DNA of 64,000 nucleotides, taken from contig NZ_CP008953.1 in assembly GCF_000732925.1 (NCBI RefSeq), forward strand, positions 5,208,001 to 5,272,000. The letters are read 5' to 3'. This document shows positions 32,548-41,065 of this stretch, one piece after another. The stretch's first letter is position 1. Each line of letters opens with the position of its first letter. Both the position numbers and the translations under genes were made by a program. Source of the DNA: Amycolatopsis japonica (GTDB lineage Bacteria > Actinomycetota > Actinomycetes > Mycobacteriales > Pseudonocardiaceae). The notes below the pieces were generated by a model, which worked only from the letters and a program-made list of their open reading frames with translations, searched no databases and was not told where the DNA came from.

Positions 32548-33498
32548 ATGAAATCGCTACGACGCTGGGCGACACTGGCCACCGCCGCGGGCGCCGCTCT
32601 CGCCACGACCGTCGGCCTCGCCCCCGTCGCCTCGGCTGCCCCGGATCCGGTGCTCGCCTCGCCTTATCTGTACCAGTGGTCGGGACAGACGGACCCGATC
32701 GCCGCGATGAACGCCACCGGGGTCAAGGCCTTCACCCTCGCGTTCGTCCTCTCCGACGGCGGTTGCAACCCGAAATGGGACGGCAGCCGTTCCCTCACCG
32801 GCTCCGACGCCACGCTGATCAACAACATCCGGGCCAAGGGCGGCGACGTCATCCCGTCGTTCGGTGGCTGGTCCGGGACGAAGCTCGGCCCGAAATGCGG
32901 CACCGCCGCGGCACTCGCCGGCGCGTATCAGAAGGTCATCGACGCCTACAAGCTCAAGGCGATCGACCTCGACATCGAGAACACCGACGAGTTCGAGAAC
33001 TACACCGTCCAGGACCGGATCCTGAACGCCGTCAAGATCACGAAGCAGAAGAACCCAGGCCTGCGCGTGGTCATCACCATCCCGACCGAGGTGGGCGGCC
33101 CCAACTCGCACGGCAAGCGGCTGATCAACCAGTCGAAGGCGCTCGGCGCGGGGGTCGACGCGTGGTCGGTCATGCCGTTCGACTTCTCCAGCGGCGGCGA
33201 CATGGCCGGCAAGACCCGCAGTGCCGTGGACGGGCTGAAGAACGTCGTGAAGTCCACCTTCGGCCTGAGCGACGACGCGGCCTACCGGCGCAGCGGGCTT
33301 TCGTCGATGAACGGGAAGACCGACGTGGCGGGCGAAACCGTCAGCGTCGCCGACTTCCGCGCGATCCGCGACTACGCGGCGAGCAAACATCTCGCCCGGC
33401 TGTCGTTCTGGGCGGTCAACCGCGACTGCAACAACTGCGCGGGGATCTCGCAGGGCAAGTACGACTACACCAAGATCGTCGCGGGTTACACCGGCTGA
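32548..33498 (+). CDS. Secreted GH18 chitinase
   Basis: A 316-residue protein with a signal peptide (cleavage near SAA-P, residue 31). The GH18 catalytic motif is AIDLDIE, with D140, D142 and the acid/base E144, and the barrel strand VIPSFGGWSG precedes it. There is no carbohydrate-binding module, so it is a single-domain enzyme. It probably hydrolyses chitin or chito-oligosaccharides outside the cell. The dre-like operator upstream supports chitin/GlcNAc control by DasR. Confidence 0.92.
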   Translation: MKSLRRWATLATAAGAALATTVGLAPVASAAPDPVLASPYLYQWSGQTDPIAAMNATGVKAFTLAFVLSDGGCNPKWDGSRSLTGSDATLINNIRAKGGDVIPSFGGWSGTKLGPKCGTAAALAGAYQKVIDAYKLKAIDLDIENTDEFENYTVQDRILNAVKITKQKNPGLRVVITIPTEVGGPNSHGKRLINQSKALGAGVDAWSVMPFDFSSGGDMAGKTRSAVDGLKNVVKSTFGLSDDAAYRRSGLSSMNGKTDVAGETVSVADFRAIRDYAASKHLARLSFWAVNRDCNNCAGISQGKYDYTKIVAGYTG

Positions 33499-33523
33499 CT
33501 TCCGTTCCCCACCGGTGTCAGTC

Positions 33524-33572
33524 CGTGAAGGCCTCCTTCCCTACTCTCAGGGTAGGGAAGGAGGCCTTCACG
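33524..33572. repeat. Palindromic repeat (GTGAAGG family)
   Basis: A perfect 21-bp stem starting CGTGAAGGCCTCCTTCCC with a 7-base loop. It sits between the convergent chitinase and solute-binding-like genes and could also act as a bidirectional terminator here. Confidence 0.85.
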
Positions 33573-33589
33573 CTTTCAGGCCGAGAACC

Positions 33590-35158
33590 TCAGCGACCGC
33601 AGTCCGCGTTCGTGTTCAGCGGCCGTCCCCGTGACCACACCAGATCGACCGGATGCACCGAACCGTCCGGATCGATCGACAGGATCGGCAGCGCCTTGTC
33701 GAGCTGGTTCCCCGTAGCCTGATCGAACGCGACGAACCCGGTCGCGCCGGGCACCGGGGAGTTGCAGTCGATACTGCGCAACACGTTCGGCACCGAAACG
33801 GGATCCGACGACACGTTCTGTACCGCGGCTTCGACGGCCGCCGCGACCGCGTCGTGCTCGATCATCGCGGCACCGTCCCACAGTTCCGCCTGGGGAAAAC
33901 CGTGGGTACCGGTGAATTCGGCGACGAAGTTGTCGTAATTCTTCTTGTACGTCGGATGCGCCGGATCGGCGGTGAACATATCCCACTGGTCGGGATACGC
34001 GAGCGCCGTGTAGCGGAGCCGGACGCTGATGTCCTTGTTCAGCTGCAAGGGTTTCCCGGCGAGCGTGCTCGCGTCGTCGCCGGTCATCACGGTCACCGTG
34101 TCGAGTCCTTCACAGGCGCCGTCACCCGCCAGCGACGCCACGAGGGCACCGAGGTCCAGTCCACGGCCGGCGAAGTAGATCAGGTCGGGTCTCGCACCGC
34201 AGATGTCGTTGTGCCACCTGCTGAACAGCCCTCGCAGATACGCCTCGCGCGAAGTGTCGGTGAGCGGTTTGACGTCATAAGTCTTCGTGAAGATCACCGG
34301 GACCTTCGAGGAGCTCTGGAAGGCTTCGGCGAGCGTGGTCGCGTAGGTGTCCTCCTTGCTGACGCCCTGGATCATCATCACGCGCTTGAAACCGTGCGCG
34401 GCGATGTATCCGGCCGCGGCGCGGGCCTCGTCGGTGTTGGTCGGGCCGACGCGGAAGAAGTTGTCGATCCGTACGCCCTTCGGGTCGGTGTTCATGTTGT
34501 CCGCGGTGACGGTCGCGCCGATCGTGGCGATCCCGTGCCGGGACAGTTCGGCCACCAGCGCCCGGCTGCTCTCCGTGCTGATGCCGATGTCGGTGACCGC
34601 CACGATGCGCTGGGCGGCGGCCGCGGCGACGATCTCGTCGGCGACGACCTGCCAGTGCTCGGCGTTGCTCCCGTAGTTGGCCAGCAGGAGCTTGATCCCC
34701 GGCGGCCCGTTCTTCGGCCACGCGGCGGTGATCGCGCCCTGGATCTCCCGCCGGACGAACGGGAACGGCTGGCTGTCGACCTTCGGATCGGGCGCGAGGT
34801 TCTCCAGCACCACGATGGTCTTGAAGTTCTCGCCCGCCATCTCGTTGCGGCCCTTGATGAGTTTCTCCAACGGGTCGAGCGGATCGTCCTCCCGCATCGG
34901 GCCCGAGTCGAGGTTCAGCCCGACACAGACGTACGACGTGCCGATCGACTCCTCGTCCGCGTCCACCGCGCGCAGGCCGGGACCGCAGGACTCCCACGGG
35001 CTGATCGACACCAGCGCGGCACCCAGCAGCACGACGACGATCGCGATCAGCAGCACCCGATGGCGGTGCGCCCAGCCGCGCGGCCGCACCGGTGGTCCCG
35101 TCGCCGCGCGTTCACGGGCCGCGGACATACGTGTTCTCAACGAATCGAGCCAGGACAT
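33590..35158 (-). CDS. Membrane-anchored type 1 periplasmic-binding-fold protein
   Basis: A 522-residue protein. A short basic cytoplasmic N-terminus is followed by one transmembrane helix (about residues 33-54) and a large extracytoplasmic region with the branched-chain amino-acid/receptor-type ligand-binding fold (for example RIVAVTDIGISTESSRALVA, GATVTADNM, NTDEARAAAGYIAAHGFKRV). There is no lipobox and no ABC permease or ATPase beside it. The upstream gene encodes a P-loop NTPase with a 19-base gap. It looks more like a ligand sensor than a transport component. Confidence 0.8.
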   Translation of the reverse strand: MSWLDSLRTRMSAARERAATGPPVRPRGWAHRHRVLLIAIVVVLLGAALVSISPWESCGPGLRAVDADEESIGTSYVCVGLNLDSGPMREDDPLDPLEKLIKGRNEMAGENFKTIVVLENLAPDPKVDSQPFPFVRREIQGAITAAWPKNGPPGIKLLLANYGSNAEHWQVVADEIVAAAAAQRIVAVTDIGISTESSRALVAELSRHGIATIGATVTADNMNTDPKGVRIDNFFRVGPTNTDEARAAAGYIAAHGFKRVMMIQGVSKEDTYATTLAEAFQSSSKVPVIFTKTYDVKPLTDTSREAYLRGLFSRWHNDICGARPDLIYFAGRGLDLGALVASLAGDGACEGLDTVTVMTGDDASTLAGKPLQLNKDISVRLRYTALAYPDQWDMFTADPAHPTYKKNYDNFVAEFTGTHGFPQAELWDGAAMIEHDAVAAAVEAAVQNVSSDPVSVPNVLRSIDCNSPVPGATGFVAFDQATGNQLDKALPILSIDPDGSVHPVDLVWSRGRPLNTNADCGR

Positions 35159-35177
35159 GACGGAGTTCCGTTCCGGG

Positions 35178-37208
35178 TCAGGGGAATTCGCCGCGACGGG
35201 CGGCTTCCTTGGCCGACACGAGCGCGCCGACGTCGGGCTGGTGCGAAGTGGTGGCCAGCGCGGCGAAGGCGTTCGCGATCACCTGGTGCTGAGCCTGCCC
35301 GCGGACCGCGAAGGGGTTGGCGGTCAGCCAGCCCGCCGCGATGAGCCGGGCGACGTTGTTCCGGATCTCGGACCGGCCGGCCGGGCATTGCGCGTTGTCG
35401 AGGTTGACGAGTTCTTCGTACAGTTCCGCGTGATCCCGCTCGGGCGGCAGATCGTCCGGCGCGTTCAGCACGAGTTCGAGCTTCGCGATCCACTCCGCGT
35501 GCGGGATCCGGTTGAACTCGCGCTCGAAGAACGTGACCACTTCGCCGATGTCGCCCAGCGCGAGATTGCAGTAGGCCAGGCGCACCGGATCCTGCGCGGT
35601 GTCCGGATCGTCGCGCAGCGCCTTGAACTGGTCGGTGTAGGTCGGCCCGTCCCCGTCACCGCGCCGGGCCAGCGCGGACACCAGGTTCGCCGCGATCCAC
35701 GGATGCAGGGCGGCCTGGTCGTCGGTCGAACCGGGTGAGTTCCTGGCCCTGACCCACAACGAGGTGCGCAGTTCGGTCAGGATCCGGCCGACGTGCGGCT
35801 GGTCGATCCGGCTCTGCGCGGCGTCCGGGATCAGCCAGGGCGCGGTCGCGAACGGGGCCGCGGTCACGAAGTCGTCGACGTGGACGTCGTCGAGGTGTTC
35901 GGTCAAGGCGAGCTCGGTCAGCCTGCGGTAGCAGGGATCCTGCTCGCCACGCGGGTCGGTGGTGAGCAGGTCTCGATCGCCCTCGCGCGCGTCGCTCCCC
36001 CGCAACCGCCCGGTGAGCTGCTCGACCGCCGACGGCAGCCCGCCGGTCGCCCGGTGCGCGAGCGTGACCTTCGGTGTCCGCGCGCCGGAATCGAGGATCC
36101 GCGCGATCCGCCCGATCGACTGCGGCGAGATCCGGACCGGGTAATAGGCCGAGTCGAGCGCGCCGTTGGCCGGGTTCGCCCAGTCGTCGTAGGAAGCCTC
36201 CTCGCAGTCCACCATCGGCCGGACGGCGGGCGGGGCGCCGGACGCGGGTTTCCACGGCGCCAGCCAGGCGGTGCCCCAGTCGTCGTGCCACCGCCCGCTG
36301 GTGGCGATCACCAGCAGCGCGTCGTGTGCCTCGCGGTCGTTCGGATGCTGGACGGCATGCCGTTCCCTGGCCGCGATCAGATCGGCGAGGAACTCGGTCC
36401 CGCCGGGATGGTCGACGTCGTCGAGCACCACCACCCAGTTGTGCCAGTGTCTGCGCTGCAGCGAGATGTCGCAGGTACAGGGGCTCTTCTCCTCCGGCTT
36501 GGCCATCCGGGGATGGTTCTCCCGGACGTCGCCGAGGAACGCCGCCATCAGCCACTCGGTGACCGCCTTGGCGTCACGGGCGCTGCCGTGCGCGAGCCGG
36601 TTGAGTTCGAGCAGCGCGTCGAACGGGGATCTCCCCTCGGCGTGGGGGAAGTCCGCCAGCGACCGCAGCGCCTTCCCGAGCCGGGGCCGGATGTTCCGGA
36701 CCAGATGCGGGAACGTCTGGCGGAACAGATCCGCGTACGGGGGCTCGACGAGACCGGTCGCCTTCGCCGTCTCGGTCAGCGTGTCGAGCGTGCTGTCCAT
36801 CGCCGGTGTCCAGATGATCCGGTCGAGACTGCCGAGCAGCGACTTCAGTTGCGCCAGGTCGTCGTCGCGATTTCGACCGGAAAGCTCCGCCTGGACTGCG
36901 ATCAGCGCAATCGTGAAACGAATGAACTGCGGTTTCGGTCGATTTCGCCATTTCCTCGAAAACGAATAGGCCAGTTTCGTGAGCACGTCGATCGTGCCCG
37001 CCCTGCCGCCTTGACCGAAATCGAATCCGGCGTGGACGACACCCCAGCCCAGGTCGCGGCGGATCGCCTCCAGTGCCGTGGTCTTCCCCGAACCGACCGG
37101 TCCGAGCAGCAGCGTCACCGGCTGCGGGCGCGACGGATTCCCCGTCTCGCGGTTGATCAGCATTCTCCGGGCGAACTGCACCGCGGGAGAATGTCGGTCC
37201 ACACTCAT
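35178..37208 (-). CDS. P-loop NTPase, STAND/KAP-like
   Basis: A 676-residue cytosolic protein. Walker A GPVGSGKT is at residues 36-43, Walker B VVVLDDVDHPGG at 259-270, and a sensor-1-like LLVIATSGR near 298-306. A CTC motif at about 244-246 is unusual. The C-terminal 300 residues are helical without recognised repeats. The arrangement suggests a STAND-like signalling ATPase. It is co-transcribed with a membrane-anchored ligand-binding protein, and a Pro-rich membrane protein lies 175 bases upstream. The function is not known to me. Confidence 0.8.
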   Translation of the reverse strand: MSVDRHSPAVQFARRMLINRETGNPSRPQPVTLLLGPVGSGKTTALEAIRRDLGWGVVHAGFDFGQGGRAGTIDVLTKLAYSFSRKWRNRPKPQFIRFTIALIAVQAELSGRNRDDDLAQLKSLLGSLDRIIWTPAMDSTLDTLTETAKATGLVEPPYADLFRQTFPHLVRNIRPRLGKALRSLADFPHAEGRSPFDALLELNRLAHGSARDAKAVTEWLMAAFLGDVRENHPRMAKPEEKSPCTCDISLQRRHWHNWVVVLDDVDHPGGTEFLADLIAARERHAVQHPNDREAHDALLVIATSGRWHDDWGTAWLAPWKPASGAPPAVRPMVDCEEASYDDWANPANGALDSAYYPVRISPQSIGRIARILDSGARTPKVTLAHRATGGLPSAVEQLTGRLRGSDAREGDRDLLTTDPRGEQDPCYRRLTELALTEHLDDVHVDDFVTAAPFATAPWLIPDAAQSRIDQPHVGRILTELRTSLWVRARNSPGSTDDQAALHPWIAANLVSALARRGDGDGPTYTDQFKALRDDPDTAQDPVRLAYCNLALGDIGEVVTFFEREFNRIPHAEWIAKLELVLNAPDDLPPERDHAELYEELVNLDNAQCPAGRSEIRNNVARLIAAGWLTANPFAVRGQAQHQVIANAFAALATTSHQPDVGALVSAKEAARRGEFP

Positions 37209-37383
37209 TTTCCTGTTCAGCCCCTAGCCGTGCTCCGGGAGGAATGGAGAGTGCGAACCATCGTAGGTATCCGGCCGAAGACGGGGCACAGGAAAAATGA
37301 CACCAGACACGAATGGACGAAATCGGGGATGAATCGTGATTCTCGGTCGACGGTGAGCGACGACGCCGGTCACCCGATCGGCG

Positions 37384-37941
37384 CTACCGGCCCCATTGCG
37401 GCCAGCGGCCGCCTTGATGACCGCCGCCGTAATACCAGTCGTAGTACTGGTCGAAGTCGTGGTGACCGGCGCGCGGATCCGGCCGCGCTTCGGGTTCCGG
37501 CGTGGGGGTCGGGGACGGCGTCTCCGAGCCGTGCATCGACGCGGTCATCGGCGGCGGGGGTGCGACGCTGCCGCCCGAGGGTCCAGACGGGACGGGCGAG
37601 GAGGCCGGGACGTCGATCGCCTGCGGCGCGATGGTCAGCGACGGCGGCAGGAGCGGAGTACCGGGGACGACGCCGCCCGGGTCGGAAGGAATGAGCACGA
37701 CGGCCAGCAGCCCGCCGACGAGCACGCCGCCCGCCGAAAGCGCCGAGATCCACCGGATCCTGCCGGTGCCCGGAGCGGCTTCCGGAGCCCGGTGCTTCGG
37801 CCCGCGCGGTCCCCGGCGACGGGGTGCCGCGCCGGCTTCCCGCATCAACTCGCTCAGTGTCCGTTGATGAACCCGCTGGCGAGTTCGACACAGCGGGTTC
37901 AGAGCGTCCTCACCGGTATCGCGGCGAGCCGTGCGTGCCAT
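37384..37941 (-). CDS. Single-pass membrane protein with Pro-rich extracellular tail
   Basis: A 185-residue protein. A basic cytoplasmic segment of about 60 residues (including SELMREAGAAPRRRGPRGPK) precedes one transmembrane helix (about 62-84), then a Pro/Ser-rich external region and a Gly/Tyr/His-rich end (FDQYYDWYYGGGHQGGRWPQ). The ATG at 37941 follows GGGAGGTGCC. It may belong with the NTPase and ligand-binding genes downstream; that grouping is inferred from orientation only. Confidence 0.72.
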   Translation of the reverse strand: MARTARRDTGEDALNPLCRTRQRVHQRTLSELMREAGAAPRRRGPRGPKHRAPEAAPGTGRIRWISALSAGGVLVGGLLAVVLIPSDPGGVVPGTPLLPPSLTIAPQAIDVPASSPVPSGPSGGSVAPPPPMTASMHGSETPSPTPTPEPEARPDPRAGHHDFDQYYDWYYGGGHQGGRWPQWGR

Positions 37942-38061
37942 CGGCACCTCCCAACCCGGTCCGTCGCCCGGCGACGGCCTCATCCCGGGGTGGATCCTAG
38001 GAACGCGGGAGGTGCTTGTAAACGGTCGTCGTCCACTGCGGACAGACGATGCGGTGAAAGG

Positions 38062-38373
38062 TCAGGCGGCGGCGGTGACCGCGATCGCGGCTTCGCCCGC
38101 CTCGGTCAGCTCGGCGGGCACCCGGCCGGTGACGGCGGAGGGTCCGGAGGACTCGGCGGGGCGGATGTACCCGCCGTGGGCCAGCGCGTGCGCGGTCATC
38201 TGATCGCAGCAGGCGAACCCGTCGATGAAGAGATCCGGCTCGCAGCTGCACGACATCTGGGCACGGCGCGCCGCGACCGCTCGCAGCATCGCCATCGCGC
38301 GATGGGACAGTTCGACCTCTGAACCGGACACCGGACTGGACCTCTCTCGATCAGCCACCTGAATCAGCAGCAC
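38062..38373 (-). CDS. Small Cys-rich hypothetical protein
   Basis: A protein of up to 103 residues, starting at GTG 38373 or a nearby in-frame GTG. A cluster of four Cys (MSCSCEPDLFIDGFACCDQM) suggests metal binding or redox function. The C-terminal half (VPAELTEAGEAAIAVTA) resembles the end of a winged-helix domain. No family is recognised. It stands alone between the Pro-rich membrane protein and the TetR of the atu-like operon. Confidence 0.6.
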   Translation of the reverse strand: MLLIQVADRERSSPVSGSEVELSHRAMAMLRAVAARRAQMSCSCEPDLFIDGFACCDQMTAHALAHGGYIRPAESSGPSAVTGRVPAELTEAGEAAIAVTAAA

Positions 38374-38448
38374 TTACACCGTGTTATCGGCCGCTGCTCC
38401 ATCAGTGTTAACAAGATCTCAGACGTCGGTGGTGACTTTTCGGTTCCG

Positions 38449-39051
38449 TCAGATCTTCGCCGACGCCAAGGTCGGTTCCAGGACCCGCGCCCACTGCGCG
38501 ACGATCTGCTTGCGCCGCTTCGTGTCGTCGGTCAGCAGGTTCGCCAGGCCCAGGCCGCGGGCAAGATCGAGAGTGGCCTGGACCAGCTCGCGAACGCCCT
38601 GGTGGGACTCGTCGACGCCGAGCAGCTCGACGGTCACCCGGTGTGCTTCCCGGCCGACCCTGGCCTCCAGCGGCACCAGCGTCGCCCGGAGCGAGTCGTC
38701 GGTCGATGCCGCGACCCACAGGTGGAGCGCGGCACGGAACAGCGGCCCGCTGTAGAGGTTGAGCACCATGTCGACGGCCCGCTCGATCCGCGACCGGCCC
38801 GACGGCAGTTCCGCCGCGCGGGCCCGCAGTTCCACGATCTGGATCTCGCCGACGTGCTCGACCGCGGCGGCGACCAGGTCCTCCCTGGTCGGGAAGTGGT
38901 GCTGGGCGGCGCCGCGCGAGACCCCGGCGCGTTCGGCGATGACCGCGACGGTGGTCCCGTGCCAGCCCAGCTCCCCGATCGTCTCGACGGCGGCCTCGAC
39001 CAGCCGCCGCCGGGTCGTGCGGCTGCGCTCCTGCTGTGGTTCGCGGATCAC
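38449..39051 (-). CDS. TetR-family regulator at the end of the atu-like operon
   Basis: A 200-residue TetR protein with helix-turn-helix TTVAVIAERAGVSRGAAQHHF. The GTG at 39051 overlaps the SDR stop by four bases, so it is translated with the catabolic operon. In Pseudomonas the atu operon is repressed by the TetR protein AtuR, and this gene is the positional equivalent. Its operator may be the dyad at 48473-48490, before the first gene. Confidence 0.9.
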   Translation of the reverse strand: MIREPQQERSRTTRRRLVEAAVETIGELGWHGTTVAVIAERAGVSRGAAQHHFPTREDLVAAAVEHVGEIQIVELRARAAELPSGRSRIERAVDMVLNLYSGPLFRAALHLWVAASTDDSLRATLVPLEARVGREAHRVTVELLGVDESHQGVRELVQATLDLARGLGLANLLTDDTKRRKQIVAQWARVLEPTLASAKI

Positions 39052-39887
39052 GGGGTGCGGCTTTCGACCCAGAAGTCGAGCTGCAGGTCTTCCTCCCGCC
39101 CGCCGACGCGGTACTTCGCGAAGTCGGTGACGCCCTCGGCGGCCAGCACCTCGTCGTCGAGGTAGAAATTCCCCGTCGCCTCGGTGCTCGGTTTGGTGAG
39201 GATCGCGTGCGCGGCGTCGGCCATGATCTCCGGCGTCCGCGATTTGGCCGCCAGCTCCGCGCCGACGACGTTGCGGATCGCCGCGGTGTCGATCGTCGTG
39301 CGCGGCCACAGCGAGTTCGCCGCGATGCCGTACGGCCGCAGTTCCGCGGCGAGCCCGACGGTCACCAGGCTCATCGAGTACTTCGCGATGCTGTACGCGA
39401 GATGCCCGGCCTGGAACCACTTCTCGTCGAGGCTGATCGGCGGCGACAGCGTCAGGATGTGCGCGTTCTCCGCGAGCTTCAGATACGGGATGGCGAGCTT
39501 CGACAGCAGGAACGACCCGCGCGCGTTGATGTCCTGCATCAGGTCGTAGCGTTTCATGCTGACGGATTCGGTCGGCGTCAGGTCGATCGCGCTCGCGTTG
39601 TTGAGCACGATGTCGATGCCGCCGAACTGCTCCGCGGTCCGCGCGATCGCGGCCTCGACCGACGTGTCGTCGCGGACGTCGCCGACGATCGGCAGCGCCT
39701 GCCCGCCGGCGTCCTCGATCGCCTTGGCCGCGGTGTAGAGCGTGCCCGGCAGCTTCGGATGCGGCTCGGCGGTCTTGGCCAGCAGGGCGATGTTCGCCCC
39801 GTCGCGGGCGGCGCGGACCGCGATGGCCTCGCCGATACCGCGGCTGCCGCCGGAGATGATGATCGTCTTGCCGTGGAGCGTGCTCAT
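39048..39887 (-). CDS. SDR-family oxidoreductase (HSDL2/AtuB-like)
   Basis: A 279-residue SDR. The cofactor motif is SGGSRGIG, NNAS replaces NNAG, and the catalytic Tyr/Lys is in LAYSIAKYSM. The insertion after the first helix (AEPHPKLPGTLYTAAKAIED) and the C-terminal NFYLDDEVLAAEGV are hallmarks of the HSDL2-like SDR group, which includes citronellol dehydrogenase AtuB. It lies downstream of acyl-CoA dehydrogenase and carboxylase genes. A role in oxidising a branched or terpenoid alcohol is inferred. Confidence 0.88.
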   Translation of the reverse strand: MSTLHGKTIIISGGSRGIGEAIAVRAARDGANIALLAKTAEPHPKLPGTLYTAAKAIEDAGGQALPIVGDVRDDTSVEAAIARTAEQFGGIDIVLNNASAIDLTPTESVSMKRYDLMQDINARGSFLLSKLAIPYLKLAENAHILTLSPPISLDEKWFQAGHLAYSIAKYSMSLVTVGLAAELRPYGIAANSLWPRTTIDTAAIRNVVGAELAAKSRTPEIMADAAHAILTKPSTEATGNFYLDDEVLAAEGVTDFAKYRVGGREEDLQLDFWVESRTP

Positions 39888-39898
39888 ACGTCCACCTC

Positions 39899-41065
39899 TC
39901 AGTAGGAGCGGGGCAGGCCGAGGCTGTGCTGGCCGACGAAGTTGAGCACCATCTCGCGGCTCACCGGCGCGATCCGGCCGAGGCGGACGGCCGTGACCAG
40001 CGTGCCCAGCCCGTATTCGCTGGCCAGCCCGTTGCCGCCGTGGGTCTGCACGGCCTGGTCGACCGCGCGGATGGCGACCTCGGCGGCCGCGTACTTCGCC
40101 ATGTTCGCCGACTCGCCCGCGCCGAAGTCGTCGCCGGAGTCGTAGAGCGACGCCGCCTTCTGCGTCATGAGCTTGGCCAGTTCCAGCTCGATCTTGATCT
40201 CGGCCAGCGGATGCGCGAGCCCCTGGTGGGTGCCGATCGGCGCGCCCCACACCTTGCGCTCGTTGGCGTAGCCGACGGCCTTCCCCAGCGCGTAGCGCGC
40301 GATGCCGAGCGAGAACGACGCGCCCATGATGCGTTCGGGGTTGAGCCCGGCGAACAGCTGCGCGATCGCCGCGTCCTCCTCGCCGACCAGCGCGTCGGCC
40401 GGCAGGTGGACGTCGTCGAGGAACAGGCCGAACTGTTTCTCCGGCGAGACGATGTCCATGTCGATCTGCTTGTACTCGAAGCCGGGCGTGTCGGTCGGGA
40501 CGGTGAACAGCGCGGGCTTGAGCTTGCCGGTCTTCGCGTCCTCGGTGCGGCCGACGACCAGGACGGCGTCCGCCTCGTCGACGCCGGAGATGTAGACCTT
40601 CCGTCCACTGAGGACCCAACCGTCGGCGTCCCGCTTCGCGGTGGTGGTGATCTTGTGCGAGTTCGACCCGGCGTCCGGTTCGGTGATCGCGAAGACCATC
40701 CGCCTGCTGCCGTCGGCGATGCCCGGAAGCCAGCGCTTCTTCTGCTCGTCGGTGCCGAAACGCGAGATGACCGTGCCGCAGATCGCCGGCGAGACGACCA
40801 TGAGCAGCAGCGGGGAGCCTGCCGCGGCGAGTTCTTCGAGCACCGCGGCGAGATCCGCGATCCCCGCTCCCCCGCCGCCGTACTCCTCGGGCAGGTTCAC
40901 GCCGAGGTAGCCCAGCCGTCCGGCTTCGGCCCACAGTTCCTCGGTCTTGAGCCCGGCACGCGCCTGCTTGGCGTAGTACTCGTACCCGTACTTCTTGCCG
41001 AGTTCGGCGACCGCGGCCCGCAGCGCGACGCGCTCCTCGGGCTCGGTGAAGTTCATCGCGTTCAT
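39899..41065 (-). CDS. Acyl-CoA dehydrogenase (AtuD/FadE-like)
   Basis: A 388-residue acyl-CoA dehydrogenase with FAITEPDAGSNSHKI, GRKVYISGVDEADAV and the C-terminal QTHGGNGLASEYGLG. The ATG at 41065 overlaps the carboxylase stop by four bases; a second ATG at 41056 is possible. By position it may be the equivalent of citronellyl-CoA dehydrogenase AtuD, but isovaleryl- or other branched acyl-CoA substrates are equally consistent. Confidence 0.92.
   Translation of the reverse strand: MNAMNFTEPEERVALRAAVAELGKKYGYEYYAKQARAGLKTEELWAEAGRLGYLGVNLPEEYGGGGAGIADLAAVLEELAAAGSPLLLMVVSPAICGTVISRFGTDEQKKRWLPGIADGSRRMVFAITEPDAGSNSHKITTTAKRDADGWVLSGRKVYISGVDEADAVLVVGRTEDAKTGKLKPALFTVPTDTPGFEYKQIDMDIVSPEKQFGLFLDDVHLPADALVGEEDAAIAQLFAGLNPERIMGASFSLGIARYALGKAVGYANERKVWGAPIGTHQGLAHPLAEIKIELELAKLMTQKAASLYDSGDDFGAGESANMAKYAAAEVAIRAVDQAVQTHGGNGLASEYGLGTLVTAVRLGRIAPVSREMVLNFVGQHSLGLPRSY

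Noticed and set aside
32448..33722. Plus-strand open frame overlapping the chitinase in another frame
   Set aside because: The chitinase frame has the signal peptide and GH18 motif; the other frame is Arg-rich and runs through the hairpin at 33524.
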